Shown here one piece after another: positions 30,252-39,111 of a stretch of 64,000 nt of DNA. Each line of letters begins with the position of its first letter. The first letter of the stretch is position 1. Below the pieces are notes generated by a model. That model ran no database searches, was not told the origin of the DNA, and saw only the letters and a program-made list of their open reading frames with translations. A program made the translations under genes and the position numbers. The stretch comes from Acidobacteriota bacterium (GTDB lineage: Bacteria; Acidobacteriota; UBA6911; RPQK01; JAJDTT01): positions 44,294 through 108,293 of the forward strand of contig JAPPLF010000041.1 in NCBI GenBank assembly GCA_028874215.1, in the 5' to 3' direction.

Positions 30252-31727
30252 ATGTGCACACCTTCTCGAATCCGGATCGTTTTGCTGTTGTGGATCGTCC
30301 AGGCGGTCCTGCCGTTCTCTGCCGGACTTCATGCCGAACCTCCGGGAGAGGGGGGCCGCGTCGTCCACGTCGGGCCGGAGTACAACCTGGAAGAGCTGTT
30401 CCTTCACGACGACACGATCGTGGACCGGAGTCAGGGCCTGGTGCTGGCCCCGGCAACGGTGAGGAGACATCCCGGGAATCCGATCCTGGTCAAGGACCGC
30501 CCCTGGGAAGTGGGAATCCTCAACTACACCTGTGTGCTCCAGGACCGGCAAGAGGGTCTCTTCAAGATGTGGTACCAGATCATCCGGCCCAAGGCGGGGG
30601 GCGGAGGGAACGAGAGCTGGTGCCTCTACGCCACGTCTCCCGACGGGCTGGTCTGGGAAAAACCGGAACTGGGGATCGTGGAGCACGACGGCTCCACCCG
30701 GAACAACATCCTTTTCTACGAGCACGAAGGGATTCGGGGGACGCCGTCCTACTGGGTGGAGAAGGACTATGCCGCCTCCGATCCGTCGCGCCGCTACAAG
30801 ATGATGCTGCAGCGATGGGACTTCCGGGGACGCGGCGCCGCCATGGCCCATTCCCCCGACGGAATCCATTGGACGATTCCCGAATTCGGCAACCGGCTGG
30901 GTCCCTTCGATACCCGGAACATCTTCTTCTGGGACGATATCGCCGGAGCCTACGTGGGCTATTTCCGCAGTCACGTGGGCAGCCGGCGTTCGATTTCCCG
31001 GGCCACCAGTCCCGACGGGTACCACTGGTCAAGGCCGGTGACCATCCACACTCCGGACGAGCAGGATCCCCCCACCTGGCATCTCTACACTCCGGGGATC
31101 TTCAAGTACGCGGGGGCTCGCAACGCCTACTTCATGCTCACCGCCGGGTTCGACGAGGTCACCCACGCCATGTACGGAGAGTTGGGGACGAGCCGGGACG
31201 GCATCGAATGGCATCGTTTCCGCCGGCCCTTCCTGGGGACTTCGCAAGAGGGGGAGTGGGACGGCGGGCACGTCATGCCCATTCCCGCCGATGCGTCCAT
31301 CGGCGGCGAGACGGCCCTCTTCTACCAGGGGAGCACCAGGCCCGCCCACGACGGCACGGGAAAGCGGGGCATCGGTGTGGCCTTCCTGGGCCGCGGCGCC
31401 TTCGTGGGACGGAAAGCGGCGTCCCAAGGGAGTCTTCTCACCCACCCGCTTCGGATTCGGGACAGCCGCAGCCGGTTTTACCTCAATGCCGACGCGGGGG
31501 AAGGATCCATCCGGGCCGAGCTGCTGGACGGCTCGGGGCGGGTCCTGGAGGGCTTCTCGCGAGACGACTGCCGGCCGATTCGGGGCAAGGGAAGCCGGTT
31601 GCCGGTTCATTGGACCGGGCAGGAGGAGCTGAAGCAGCATCTGCGCAAGGGGACGGTCCGGCTCAAGCTCTACCTGGACCAGGCGACCGTCTACGGCTTC
31701 TACTGCCGCCGTCCGCCGCGCCGGTGA
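30252..31727 (+). CDS. Secreted five-bladed-propeller glycosidase-like protein
   Basis: 491 residues starting at the ATG with GGGAGG at 30237-30242. The leader RIRIVLLLWIVQAVLPFSAG is a Sec signal peptide. The core has blades of the GH32/43/DUF-type propeller: PGNPILVKDRPWEVGILNY, LFKMWYQII, CLYATSPDGLVWEKPELGI, AMAHSPDGIHWT, RATSPDGYHWS and ELGTSRDGIEWHRF. It ends with a beta-sandwich (VRLKLYLDQATVYGFYCRR) like that of the protein at 15946. I infer binding or cleavage of an extracellular sugar chain. The next gene starts 37 bases downstream. Confidence 0.78.
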   Translation: MCTPSRIRIVLLLWIVQAVLPFSAGLHAEPPGEGGRVVHVGPEYNLEELFLHDDTIVDRSQGLVLAPATVRRHPGNPILVKDRPWEVGILNYTCVLQDRQEGLFKMWYQIIRPKAGGGGNESWCLYATSPDGLVWEKPELGIVEHDGSTRNNILFYEHEGIRGTPSYWVEKDYAASDPSRRYKMMLQRWDFRGRGAAMAHSPDGIHWTIPEFGNRLGPFDTRNIFFWDDIAGAYVGYFRSHVGSRRSISRATSPDGYHWSRPVTIHTPDEQDPPTWHLYTPGIFKYAGARNAYFMLTAGFDEVTHAMYGELGTSRDGIEWHRFRRPFLGTSQEGEWDGGHVMPIPADASIGGETALFYQGSTRPAHDGTGKRGIGVAFLGRGAFVGRKAASQGSLLTHPLRIRDSRSRFYLNADAGEGSIRAELLDGSGRVLEGFSRDDCRPIRGKGSRLPVHWTGQEELKQHLRKGTVRLKLYLDQATVYGFYCRRPPRR

Positions 31728-31764
31728 CGGACCGGGGCTGGCACAGCCTGCAGAGGATGCAAAG

Positions 31765-33515
31765 ATGAATCGTTGGCGCAAGTGTCTCTTGATCCTGTCG
31801 TCCGTCCTTTTGACCGTGGCCGCCTGCCAGGTGCCGCGGGAAACTGAGACGGCCCCGGAGCCGACTCCCAACTGGCCTCCCCGCATCATCTACAACACCG
31901 ACGGCAACTGGGCCTTCAACTACCTGGCCAACCGCGACCCCCGGGACCTGACCGTGATTCTGGATGCGCTCCAGGGAACCGCGGTGGACATCGTCACCGT
32001 CCTGGTGGGAATCGACGACGATCTCTCCTGGCGCGGGAGCCCGCACGGCGAGCTCTGGGGCGACAACATCGAGGACTGGGACCCGGACGACGACACCGCC
32101 GGGGCTTCGGTGGGCGGCATGAGCATGTCCGACGTGGAGCGCCTGCACCGGAACCTGGCCGCGGTGGCCGACGACGGCCACGATCTCCTGAAGATCTATA
32201 TCGACCGGGCACGAGAGCTGAATCTGGGAATGTTCGCTTCCTTCCGCATGAACGACGCCCACGTCAATCTCGAGGACCGGGGATGGTACGGCCGGTCCGT
32301 CCAAAAGCTGGAGAGGACCGACCTGCTGCTGGGCCATCCGGTCTGGTGGGGACCCGGCCAAGCCGACCGGTGGAACTTTTCCTGGCAGTGGGACTACTCC
32401 AAGCAAGAGGTGCGAGACCGCTTTCTGGGCCTTTTCGAGGAGGTATTGACCCGCTACGACTTCGATGGACTGGAGCTGGATTTCGGCCGTGGCGGTCTAC
32501 TGTTTCGAACCGGGGAGCGTTCCGGAACATCCCGACGCTGACCGGGTTCATGCGGAACGCCCGGGAGATCGTCCGCCGGAAGCAGTCGGGAATAGGAAGG
32601 GAGCTCAAGCTCATCGCCCGGGTTCCCGTCAGCATCGACGCCGCTCTGGAGTTGGGTTTCGATCTCGAGACCTGGATCGGGGAAGGACTGGTGGATGCCG
32701 TGATCCTGGGTTCTCCTTCCTACTGCGTGCAGCGCATCGACATCGAGCGGGCCGTCGCGGCGGCATCGGGGAGCGGGGTCCTCGTCTACACCGGATTCGA
32801 CTCCTCGACTCACGCGGCATCGCCCCAGGGGGGGTACGAACGGAATCCGGTCACGGTATTGAGGGCGTCGGCCTTGAACGGCTACAAGCAGGGGGCCGCC
32901 GGGGTCCATCTTTTCAACTACGGCTACCGAAGTCATCGCCAAAGTCCCGTTCCGGAAGCCGCCGAAGTGGTGGCCAAGCCGGTGGGGACCGACAGGCCGG
33001 GCCATTTCACCGCGTCCGATCTACAGGACCTGAAGGACCTGGGAGACGCCAAGGCCTTGGAGCGTCTGGACCGCTGCTACTATGCCGAATCCCGCGCCAT
33101 GAACTTTCCCGGGGACTATCCGCCCCAGGTACCCCAGCAACTGTCTCTCGCGGGCCGGGGCGCCGGGCCGGCTCATGCCATTCGGATCCGCGTGGATGAC
33201 GACATCGCGGCGGGCCGGACCGCCGGCAGAATCCGGAAGACCGAGTTGCGGCTGCGTCTGACACACGTGGAGAAATCGCTGGGGCGCGTCCGCTGCGAAG
33301 TCAACGGGGAAGGGGTCGATCTCGCGTCCGCCGGCAGGATCCGGAACCGGAAGGGGGAGGAGTGGCTGGTGGTGGAGAACCCGCCGGTGAAGGGTGGAGT
33401 CAATACCGTCCTCGTGGTCCTGGAGGGAAAAAAGACGCCGGAGGAGCACACCCATCGTCGCGCGCCCTGGCCCACCCTGGAGAGCTGCGAGATCATCGTC
33501 AGAACGGGGTCCTGA
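31765..33515 (+). pseudogene. Lipoprotein gene with TIM-barrel-like domain, broken by a one-base frameshift near 32517
   Basis: The first frame (31765-32541) gives a lipoprotein signal LLILSSVLLTVAAC (Cys21) and a barrel-like sequence ('PRIIYNTDGNWAF', LVGIDDDLSWRG, YDFDGLELDF), and then stops at 32541. The same protein continues in another frame with GAFRNIPTLTGFMRNAREI and runs to a stop at 33515. The full span is one base short of 584 codons, so a single lost base near 32510-32520 (GGGGAGCG where GGGGAGGCG would read through) explains it. Both halves look undamaged otherwise, so either a recent mutation or a sequencing error is possible. The C-terminal part is a beta-sandwich. It resembles secreted glycoside-hydrolase-like proteins, but I cannot give a family number. 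Confidence 0.8.
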
Positions 33516-33530
33516 CATTTAGCCCCGCCA

Positions 33531-35066
33531 TCACAGCGGAGGTTCGGAGACGCCGTACGCTTCGCGCAGGCGTTCGAGCTCAGCCTTCAGTTCCGCGGTG
33601 ATCCGTTCCGTGCCTTTCCTCCCATACAGGCTCCGCAGTTCCTGCGGGTCCCGCTCCAGGTCGAACAACTCCCACTCGCCGCTCTCGTAGAAGCGGATCA
33701 GTTTGTAACGTTCGGTCCGCACCCCTTCGTGCGCCGGGACGCCGTGAGCCAGTTGGCTCTCGTAGTAGTGGTAGTAGAAGGACCGCCGCCAATTCCGGGG
33801 CGGTGCGCCTTTGAGGATGGGCACCAGGCTGCGGCCCTGCATTCGGGGCGGGACCCGGATACCGGCCATCTCGAGAAACGTGGCGGCGTAATCCAGGTTC
33901 GAAACCAGTTCGCGGCTGGTCGAGCCGGGCTCGACCGCACCGGGCCACCGGATCACCAGCGGGGTCCGCAGCGACTCCCGGTACATCCAGCGCTTGTCGA
34001 ACCAGCCGTGCTCTCCCAGGTAGAAGCCCTGGTCGGAGCTGTAGACCACGACCGTGTTCCGGGACAGGCCGGTGGCGTCCAGGTAGCGGAGGAGGCGCCC
34101 GACGTTGTCGTCGACGGAAGCGATGCAGCGCAGATAGTCCTTGACGTAGCGCTGGTACTTCCAGCGGACGAGTTCCTTCCCCGTCAGGTTCGCCGCCTGG
34201 AAGGCCTCGTTCTTGGGCTGGTAGATGGCGTCCCAGACCGCTTTCTGATCCGGGTTCATCCTTCCGTAGGTCCGGTTCCAGCGGATCATGAAGGGGTCGT
34301 CCCGGGGTGTTCCCGGGGGAGGCCGGAACTTCAGGTCGTGGGCGGTCATGTGCCGTCCGATCTCCATCCGGTTCGCGGCCGCCGGCGATGCCCGTCCCGA
34401 GTAGTCGTCGAACAGGGTCGGCGGTTCCCACATCTGCTCGCCGTCATAGAGGGTCAGGTGCTCCGGTCCGGGCATCCAGTGGCGGTGCGGCGCCTTGTGT
34501 TGGCTCATGAGCAGGAAGGGCTGGCCCGGGTTCCGGTTCTTGAGCCATTCCAGCGAGAGGTCCGTGACGATGTCCGTGGTGTATCCGGTATGCCGGCGGC
34601 GCCTGTCGTCCGGACCGACCCGCATGTCCGGGTTGTAATACGCCCCCTGTCCCGGCAGCACTTCCCAATCGTCGAAGCCGGTGGGCGCCGACTTCAGATG
34701 CCATTTGCCGAAGACGGCTGTCTGGTATCCGGCCTGCTGCAGCAGCTTGGGAAAGGTCTGCTGCGAGCCGTCGAACGGCAGGAGGTTGTTCAGGACGCCG
34801 TTGAGGTGGCTGTACTTGCCGGTGAGGATCACGGCCCGGCTCGGGGCGCAGATGGAATTGGTGACCAGCGCCCGGTCGAACCGCATTCCCTCCCGGGCGA
34901 TCCGGTCGATGTTGGGGGTCCGGTTCAGCTTGGAGCCATAGGCCCCGACGGCCTGGTAGGCGTGGTCGTCGGTGAAGATGAAGAGGATGTTGGGTGGCTT
35001 GGCGGCAGCCGGGCCGAATCCGGCCAGCAGCAGCAACAGCGGCAACGAAGCCGCAATCAGGCGCAT
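33531..35066 (-). CDS. Secreted type I sulfatase
   Basis: 511 residues from the ATG complementary to 35064-35066; [20 protein letters not shown] is a signal peptide. [19 protein letters not shown] supplies metal ligands, and [15 protein letters not shown] contains the C-x-P-S-R sulfatase signature whose Cys73 is converted to formylglycine. Distal [17 protein letters not shown] supplies further metal and sulfate ligands. It would desulfate a polysaccharide or small ester in the periplasm; length and motifs match the S1 family. The converting enzyme is not in the window. It converges on the frameshifted gene with 15 bases between. Confidence 0.92.
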   Translation of the reverse strand: MRLIAASLPLLLLLAGFGPAAAKPPNILFIFTDDHAYQAVGAYGSKLNRTPNIDRIAREGMRFDRALVTNSICAPSRAVILTGKYSHLNGVLNNLLPFDGSQQTFPKLLQQAGYQTAVFGKWHLKSAPTGFDDWEVLPGQGAYYNPDMRVGPDDRRRRHTGYTTDIVTDLSLEWLKNRNPGQPFLLMSQHKAPHRHWMPGPEHLTLYDGEQMWEPPTLFDDYSGRASPAAANRMEIGRHMTAHDLKFRPPPGTPRDDPFMIRWNRTYGRMNPDQKAVWDAIYQPKNEAFQAANLTGKELVRWKYQRYVKDYLRCIASVDDNVGRLLRYLDATGLSRNTVVVYSSDQGFYLGEHGWFDKRWMYRESLRTPLVIRWPGAVEPGSTSRELVSNLDYAATFLEMAGIRVPPRMQGRSLVPILKGAPPRNWRRSFYYHYYESQLAHGVPAHEGVRTERYKLIRFYESGEWELFDLERDPQELRSLYGRKGTERITAELKAELERLREAYGVSEPPL

Positions 35067-35125
35067 CACGGGGGGAATTCTACTATCGGCGCCAGGTGCC
35101 GCGCACCGAAAGTCGTTCCACGGGG

Positions 35126-35154
35126 TTGACATACATAGAAGTACAATGCATTAT
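35126..35154 (+). promoter_or_regulatory. Sigma-70 promoter of the PadR operon
   Basis: A perfect TTGACA at 35126-35131 and CATTAT at 35149-35154 with 17 bases between. The start codon of the regulator is at 35211. The operator palindrome described next covers the spacer and the -10 box. Confidence 0.75.
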
Positions 35155-35166
35155 TCTTCTATGTAT
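35131..35166. promoter_or_regulatory. Perfect 11-bp inverted repeat, probable PadR operator
   Basis: ATACATAGAAG at 35131-35141 and its exact reverse complement CTTCTATGTAT at 35156-35166 are separated by 14 bases. The half-site ATACAT/ATGTAT is the type bound by PadR-family dimers. The repeat overlaps the -10 region of the promoter in front of the padR-like gene, so the protein should repress its own operon. Confidence 0.75.
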
Positions 35167-35210
35167 CAAGCCATGGACTCTGTCGCCGTCCGGGCGGGAG
35201 GCGAGGCCAA

Positions 35211-35579
35211 ATGAATTTCAGCAAGGACCTGGTGGCGGCTTCGGCGACGCCGCTGGTACTGGCGATTCTGGCCGAGGGGGACAGCTACGGTTACGCCATA
35301 CTCAGGCGTGTCCGGGAGCTCTCCGGAGGGCAGTTGCAATGGACGGACGGCATGCTCTATCCGGTGCTGCACCGAATGGATCGGCTCGGCTACGTCGAGA
35401 CGCGGTGGGAGACCTCCAGGAGCGGACGGAGGCGCAAGTACTATCGGATCAGCCGGCGGGGACGGACGCAACTGGAGCTCCAGCGGCGGCAGTGGCAAGT
35501 GGTGGACGCCACGCTTCGGGCCGTCTGGCACGAGAGGTCCTGGACGGCGACTTGGCAGCCGCAGGCGCAGGAGAGCTGA
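35211..35579 (+). CDS. PadR-family transcriptional regulator
   Basis: 122 residues with the winged-helix core TPLVLAILAEGDSYGYAI, the recognition part TDGMLYPVLHRMDRLGYVE and the wing RSGRRRKYYRISRRGRTQL, followed by a short C-terminal helix for dimerisation. PadR proteins usually repress their own operon and a neighbour gene, and release DNA on ligand binding. The promoter carries a clear inverted repeat. The partner membrane-protein gene starts 5 bases after the stop, which is the common acidobacterial arrangement of PadR with a permease-prefix protein. Confidence 0.93.
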   Translation: MNFSKDLVAASATPLVLAILAEGDSYGYAILRRVRELSGGQLQWTDGMLYPVLHRMDRLGYVETRWETSRSGRRRKYYRISRRGRTQLELQRRQWQVVDATLRAVWHERSWTATWQPQAQES

Positions 35580-35584
35580 AGCAA

Positions 35585-36961
35585 ATGTCCGCATCCGGTC
35601 GACAACGGGAGGCTCTGGAGGGACAGATCGCGGAGTGGCGCGCCTATCTGCGCCGCCGCCGGGCCATCTTCGACCCGGACGTGGACGAGCTGGAGAGCCA
35701 TCTGCGGGAACAGGTGAAGGAGTTGATCGACGCCGGGTTGGCGCCGGACGAAGCCTTTCTGTTGGGAGTCAAGCGGATGGGCAGCCTGGACGCTCTTTCG
35801 CGCGAGTTCGCGCGGGAGCATTCGGAGCGTCTCTGGAAACAACTGGTGCTGGTGAACGGGGAAGGCGGCGAGCCGGGCCGGGCCGGGTTTGTAGAGACGG
35901 CGGTGGCCGTCTGCGTGGCCGTGGCCGCCGCGCTGGCCGTCAAGGCGCCCGAACTCTTCGGCCACTCCCAAATCGGCTACGGCGACGGATTCTACCCCCG
36001 GAACATCAGCCTCCTGGTCTTGCCTCTCCTCACGGGCTACTTCGTCTGGAAACGGCGCACTCTCGATCTCCGTTGCCTCTGGTTGGCGCTCCCCTTCGTC
36101 GCGGCGGCCCTCTTCATGAACCTTCTCCCCTTCAAGGCCGGCGGGCACACGGAGGTGCTCGCGGCGCTTCACCTGCCGATCGCGCTCTGGCTGGTCGTGG
36201 GAGTCGCCTACGCGGGGGGACGTTGGCGCCGCGGGGGCGGGCGCATGGACTTCATCCGTTTCTCCGGCGAGTTGTTCATCTACTACGTGCTGATCGCTCT
36301 GGGCGGCGTCGTGCTGACAGGCTTCACCGGGGTCATGTTCAAATCCATCGGCCTGGATGTGGAGGGGCTGGCGGAGGGGTGGCTGCTGCCCTGCGGCGCC
36401 GCGGGGGCCGTCATCATCGGGGCCTGGCTGGTGGAGGCCAAGCAGAGCGTCATCGAAAACATGGCGCCCGTCCTGACCCGCCTGTTCACCCCCCTGTTCA
36501 CCCTGGTCCTGCTGGCCTTTCTGGCGACCATGGCCTGGACCGGCAGCGGCATCGACGTGGAGCGGGAAGTGCTGATCGGGTTCGATTTGCTGCTGGCGCT
36601 GGTGCTGGGCCTGTTGCTCTATGCCGTGTCGGCGCGTGACCCGAAATCGCCGCCGGATGCCTTCGACGTGCTGCAATTGGTGCTGGTGGTCAGCGCTCTG
36701 ATCGTCGACCTTCTGGCTCTGGCGGCCATCGCGACTCGCATCTCCGAGTTCGGATTCAGTCCCAACCGGGTGGCGGCGCTGGGCGAGAACCTGATTTTGC
36801 TGGTCAATCTGGCGTGGTCGGCCTGGATCTACGGGCGCTTCCTGGTCGGACGCGGTTCGTTCCTCGCTCTGGAGCGCTGGCAGACGGCGTATCTTCCTGT
36901 CTATGCGGTCTGGGCCGGTTTCGTGGCGATCGGCTTCCCGCCGCTGTTCGATTACGCCTGA
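35585..36961 (+). CDS. Membrane protein with permease-prefix domain 1 and DUF4153-like segments
   Basis: 458 residues. The soluble N-terminus ('EWRAYLRRRRAIFDPDVDEL') and 'GLAPDEAFLLGVKRMGSLD' form the permease-prefix domain 1 seen ahead of FtsX-like permeases in Acidobacteria. The rest has about ten hydrophobic segments, for example ISLLVLPLLTGYFVW, LWLALPFVAAALFMNLLPF and ELFIYYVLIALGGVVLTGF, in the style of DUF4153 proteins rather than the FtsX permease itself. GGAGAG sits before the ATG. It is co-transcribed with the PadR regulator; function unknown, probably an envelope-stress or lipid-related membrane protein. Confidence 0.8.
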   Translation: MSASGRQREALEGQIAEWRAYLRRRRAIFDPDVDELESHLREQVKELIDAGLAPDEAFLLGVKRMGSLDALSREFAREHSERLWKQLVLVNGEGGEPGRAGFVETAVAVCVAVAAALAVKAPELFGHSQIGYGDGFYPRNISLLVLPLLTGYFVWKRRTLDLRCLWLALPFVAAALFMNLLPFKAGGHTEVLAALHLPIALWLVVGVAYAGGRWRRGGGRMDFIRFSGELFIYYVLIALGGVVLTGFTGVMFKSIGLDVEGLAEGWLLPCGAAGAVIIGAWLVEAKQSVIENMAPVLTRLFTPLFTLVLLAFLATMAWTGSGIDVEREVLIGFDLLLALVLGLLLYAVSARDPKSPPDAFDVLQLVLVVSALIVDLLALAAIATRISEFGFSPNRVAALGENLILLVNLAWSAWIYGRFLVGRGSFLALERWQTAYLPVYAVWAGFVAIGFPPLFDYA

Positions 36962-36974
36962 GTCCGACCCTCCC

Positions 36975-38297
36975 TCAATCCCCGGCTCCCGCGCCTTGGT
37001 TTTGCCACCAGCGGAACTCGTTGCTTCCGATCTCGGCCACGGCCGCCACGTCCAGATCCTGGTCCCCATCCAAATCGGCCATGATGACCATATTGGCGCG
37101 GGGCCAGGAAGTCTTCAGGGAGTGGGCGGGCCACTTCGACCGGGGGTTCCCGGGATTCTCGAGCCAGACGACCTGCCCTGCGGGGCCCCACGCCGTGGCC
37201 GCCACGTCCGGGTCGCCGTCGCCGTCCAGATCGCCCGCCACCGCCTCGAAGGCGCCGGGAAGAGGTTCCAGGATGGTGTGCCGGGGCCACGGGCCGTCGC
37301 CGGGGGTGCCGTCGTTTTCGTACCAGACGACTCCGGACCGGTCCTCCGCGCCCGGCCGCACGCCCATGCCCAGGGCCAGAACCAGATCCGGATCGCCGTC
37401 ACCATCCATGTCGACCGGATTCCCGTGCGCGGGTCGGACAGGGTCGTCTATGAGGTGACGCTTCCAGGGCCGGGATACCGGATCGCCGCTGTTTTCGTAC
37501 CAGAGGACCAGCCCGTCGGCGGCCGCCGTTCCCATGAGGTCTTCGTCGCCGTCGCCGTCCACGTCGGCCACCCGGATGCAACGGGTCTCGGCAACGTTGG
37601 CGTCAATCAAGTGCTTGGGCCACTCCTGCCCCTCTTCATAACAGAGTTGAGTCGGCGGACCATTGCACAGCGTCCCCGGGTTCTCGAACCAGGCAAACTG
37701 GTTCCCCATCCTCCAGGAGGAGGCGGCGACGTCCGGATCGCCGTCGCCGTCCAGGTCCGAGACCGCGACGTTGTAGGCGCCGGCCAGCCGCGTGGTGATG
37801 ACGTGCCGCTTCCACAGGTCCGGGGTGTCGTGTGTTCCGGGATTCTGGAACCAGAGGAGGTGACCGTACAGATTCTTGACGATCACGACATCGGGGTGGG
37901 TGTCCTGGTTGACGTCGCTTACCATGTGCCGCTCCAGCCGCTCCGGATCGTCCTTCTGGATGAAGCGGCGCGTGAAGGTGCCGGAACCGTCATTTCGGAA
38001 CCAGTAGAGGTTGTTGGCGGGAGTGTAATCCGCACTGGTCAGGTCCAGGTTTCCGTCCTTGTCCAGGTCGGCGGCCCAGATGCCGTAGGGATAGGCGTAG
38101 CCGTCCATGATCAGGTGCTCGGTGAAGCGAACCGGACCCGGGTCAGGGGTGGAAACCCTCCCCGGCGGGGCGTCCGCGGGAACCTGGCCGGTCTGGCACC
38201 CCGCCAGGACGCCGGACAAGAGCAACAGGCACCCGATCCGGGGCCGGCTCGCAGCAACGCTCCTGAATGCGCGAATTTGAGTTGGAACGGATCTCAC
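36975..38297 (-). CDS. FG-GAP/VCBS-repeat lipoprotein
   Basis: 440 residues beginning with GTG (complement at 38295-38297), preceded by GGGAGG. The leader ends LLLLSGVLAGC, lipidated at Cys34. At least seven calcium-loop repeats are present: DLDKDGNLD, DVNQDTHPD, DLDGDGDPD, DVDGDGDED, DMDGDGDPD, DLDGDGDPD and DLDGDQDLD, each followed by 'WFENPGT'-type strands. This is a seven-bladed integrin-like propeller that needs calcium. It should face the periplasm or the outside and may bind a polymer or another protein; no catalytic motif is visible. It converges on the DUF4153-like gene with 13 bases between. Confidence 0.88.
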   Translation of the reverse strand: MRSVPTQIRAFRSVAASRPRIGCLLLLSGVLAGCQTGQVPADAPPGRVSTPDPGPVRFTEHLIMDGYAYPYGIWAADLDKDGNLDLTSADYTPANNLYWFRNDGSGTFTRRFIQKDDPERLERHMVSDVNQDTHPDVVIVKNLYGHLLWFQNPGTHDTPDLWKRHVITTRLAGAYNVAVSDLDGDGDPDVAASSWRMGNQFAWFENPGTLCNGPPTQLCYEEGQEWPKHLIDANVAETRCIRVADVDGDGDEDLMGTAAADGLVLWYENSGDPVSRPWKRHLIDDPVRPAHGNPVDMDGDGDPDLVLALGMGVRPGAEDRSGVVWYENDGTPGDGPWPRHTILEPLPGAFEAVAGDLDGDGDPDVAATAWGPAGQVVWLENPGNPRSKWPAHSLKTSWPRANMVIMADLDGDQDLDVAAVAEIGSNEFRWWQNQGAGAGD

Positions 38298-38483
38298 GAC
38301 GTGGCCTCCCTGGTTGGTCCGCGGGGAAGTTCGCCACGGACAGTCTGGTCAGGATAATGCCCAGCCGCGGCAATACCAAATTCGGGTCAACGAGGCTCCC
38401 GGGAGACGTCATGTGTCAATGTCCCTTGAGAAACCCACGCAACCGGCGGTACGAAATTCGCCGGCCAAGCTGTTTGGAGCGAA

Positions 38484-38512
38484 TTGTGAACCGGGAATGG
38501 CTTTGCTATGAT
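38484..38512 (+). promoter_or_regulatory. Extended -10 promoter of the first partner-switching operon
   Basis: TTGTGA at 38484-38489 and TATGAT at 38507-38512 with a 17-base spacer; a TGC directly before TATGAT makes an extended -10. The STAS gene starts 67 bases downstream at 38580. The decamer TGCTATGATT recurs ahead of the gene at 44444. Confidence 0.6.
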
Positions 38513-38579
38513 TCCGTGCGGTTACGTTGTCCCCGGGCAGAAGCGAATATCCGGCCCATATCTTCAGGGAGTCTATTTG

Positions 38580-38918
38580 ATGGAGGTTCACGCGGAGCGG
38601 GAAGGTGGCGCCTTGATCGCCCGGGCCGAGGGCCGTATCGATGGCGCCAACGCGCGTGAATTCGAGAATGCCCTGCATGCGGCGCTCGGCAAGGATGACA
38701 GTTTGTTGATCCTGGATCTGCAGTCTCTCTCCTACATCAGCAGCGCGGGTCTTCGGGTCATTTTGATGGCTGCAAAAATTCTCCAGGGGCGGGGCGGGAA
38801 GTTCGTGGTCTGTTCGCTCTCGGAATCAATCGACGAGGTGTTTGAGATCAGTGGTTTCAACCGGATCATCCCGACCCATGAGACCCGTTCCGATGCACTC
38901 GCCGCCCTTGGCGAGTAG
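38580..38918 (+). CDS. STAS-domain anti-sigma-factor antagonist (RsbV/SpoIIAA-like), copy 1
   Basis: 112 residues, one STAS domain from end to end. LLILDLQSLSYISSAGLRV corresponds to the 'D....IDS.G' phosphorylation loop, with Ser55 as the likely target of the RsbW-like kinase. Unphosphorylated, it would bind the ATPase and release its partner. The ATG at 38580 has GGGAG nearby; the frame is open upstream but is not conserved there. By hand alignment it is about three-quarters identical to the protein at 50224, so the two arose by duplication. The receiver-phosphatase gene follows after 193 bases. Confidence 0.93.
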   Translation: MEVHAEREGGALIARAEGRIDGANAREFENALHAALGKDDSLLILDLQSLSYISSAGLRVILMAAKILQGRGGKFVVCSLSESIDEVFEISGFNRIIPTHETRSDALAALGE

Positions 38919-39111
38919 GCAGTCCCCAAGTACCCTTGATTGGGGGGCGCATCCGTCAGACAGGTGGCGACAACGTCGCATCATGAAAATTTCTGGCCCC
39001 CAATGGCGGCCAATGCCGGGAAACGGACGTAATTGCTGCGACCGGCTCCCGGCGTGGTGTATGGATTATCGGAAAGAGTAGGCTTGCGCCGGAGTCTACG
39101 GGAGACATGAA

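Noticed and set aside
38939-39005. Inverted repeat ATTGGGGG...CCCCCAAT as a regulatory stem
   Set aside because: The loop of about 50 bases is too long for a clear terminator or operator, and no conserved core was found.
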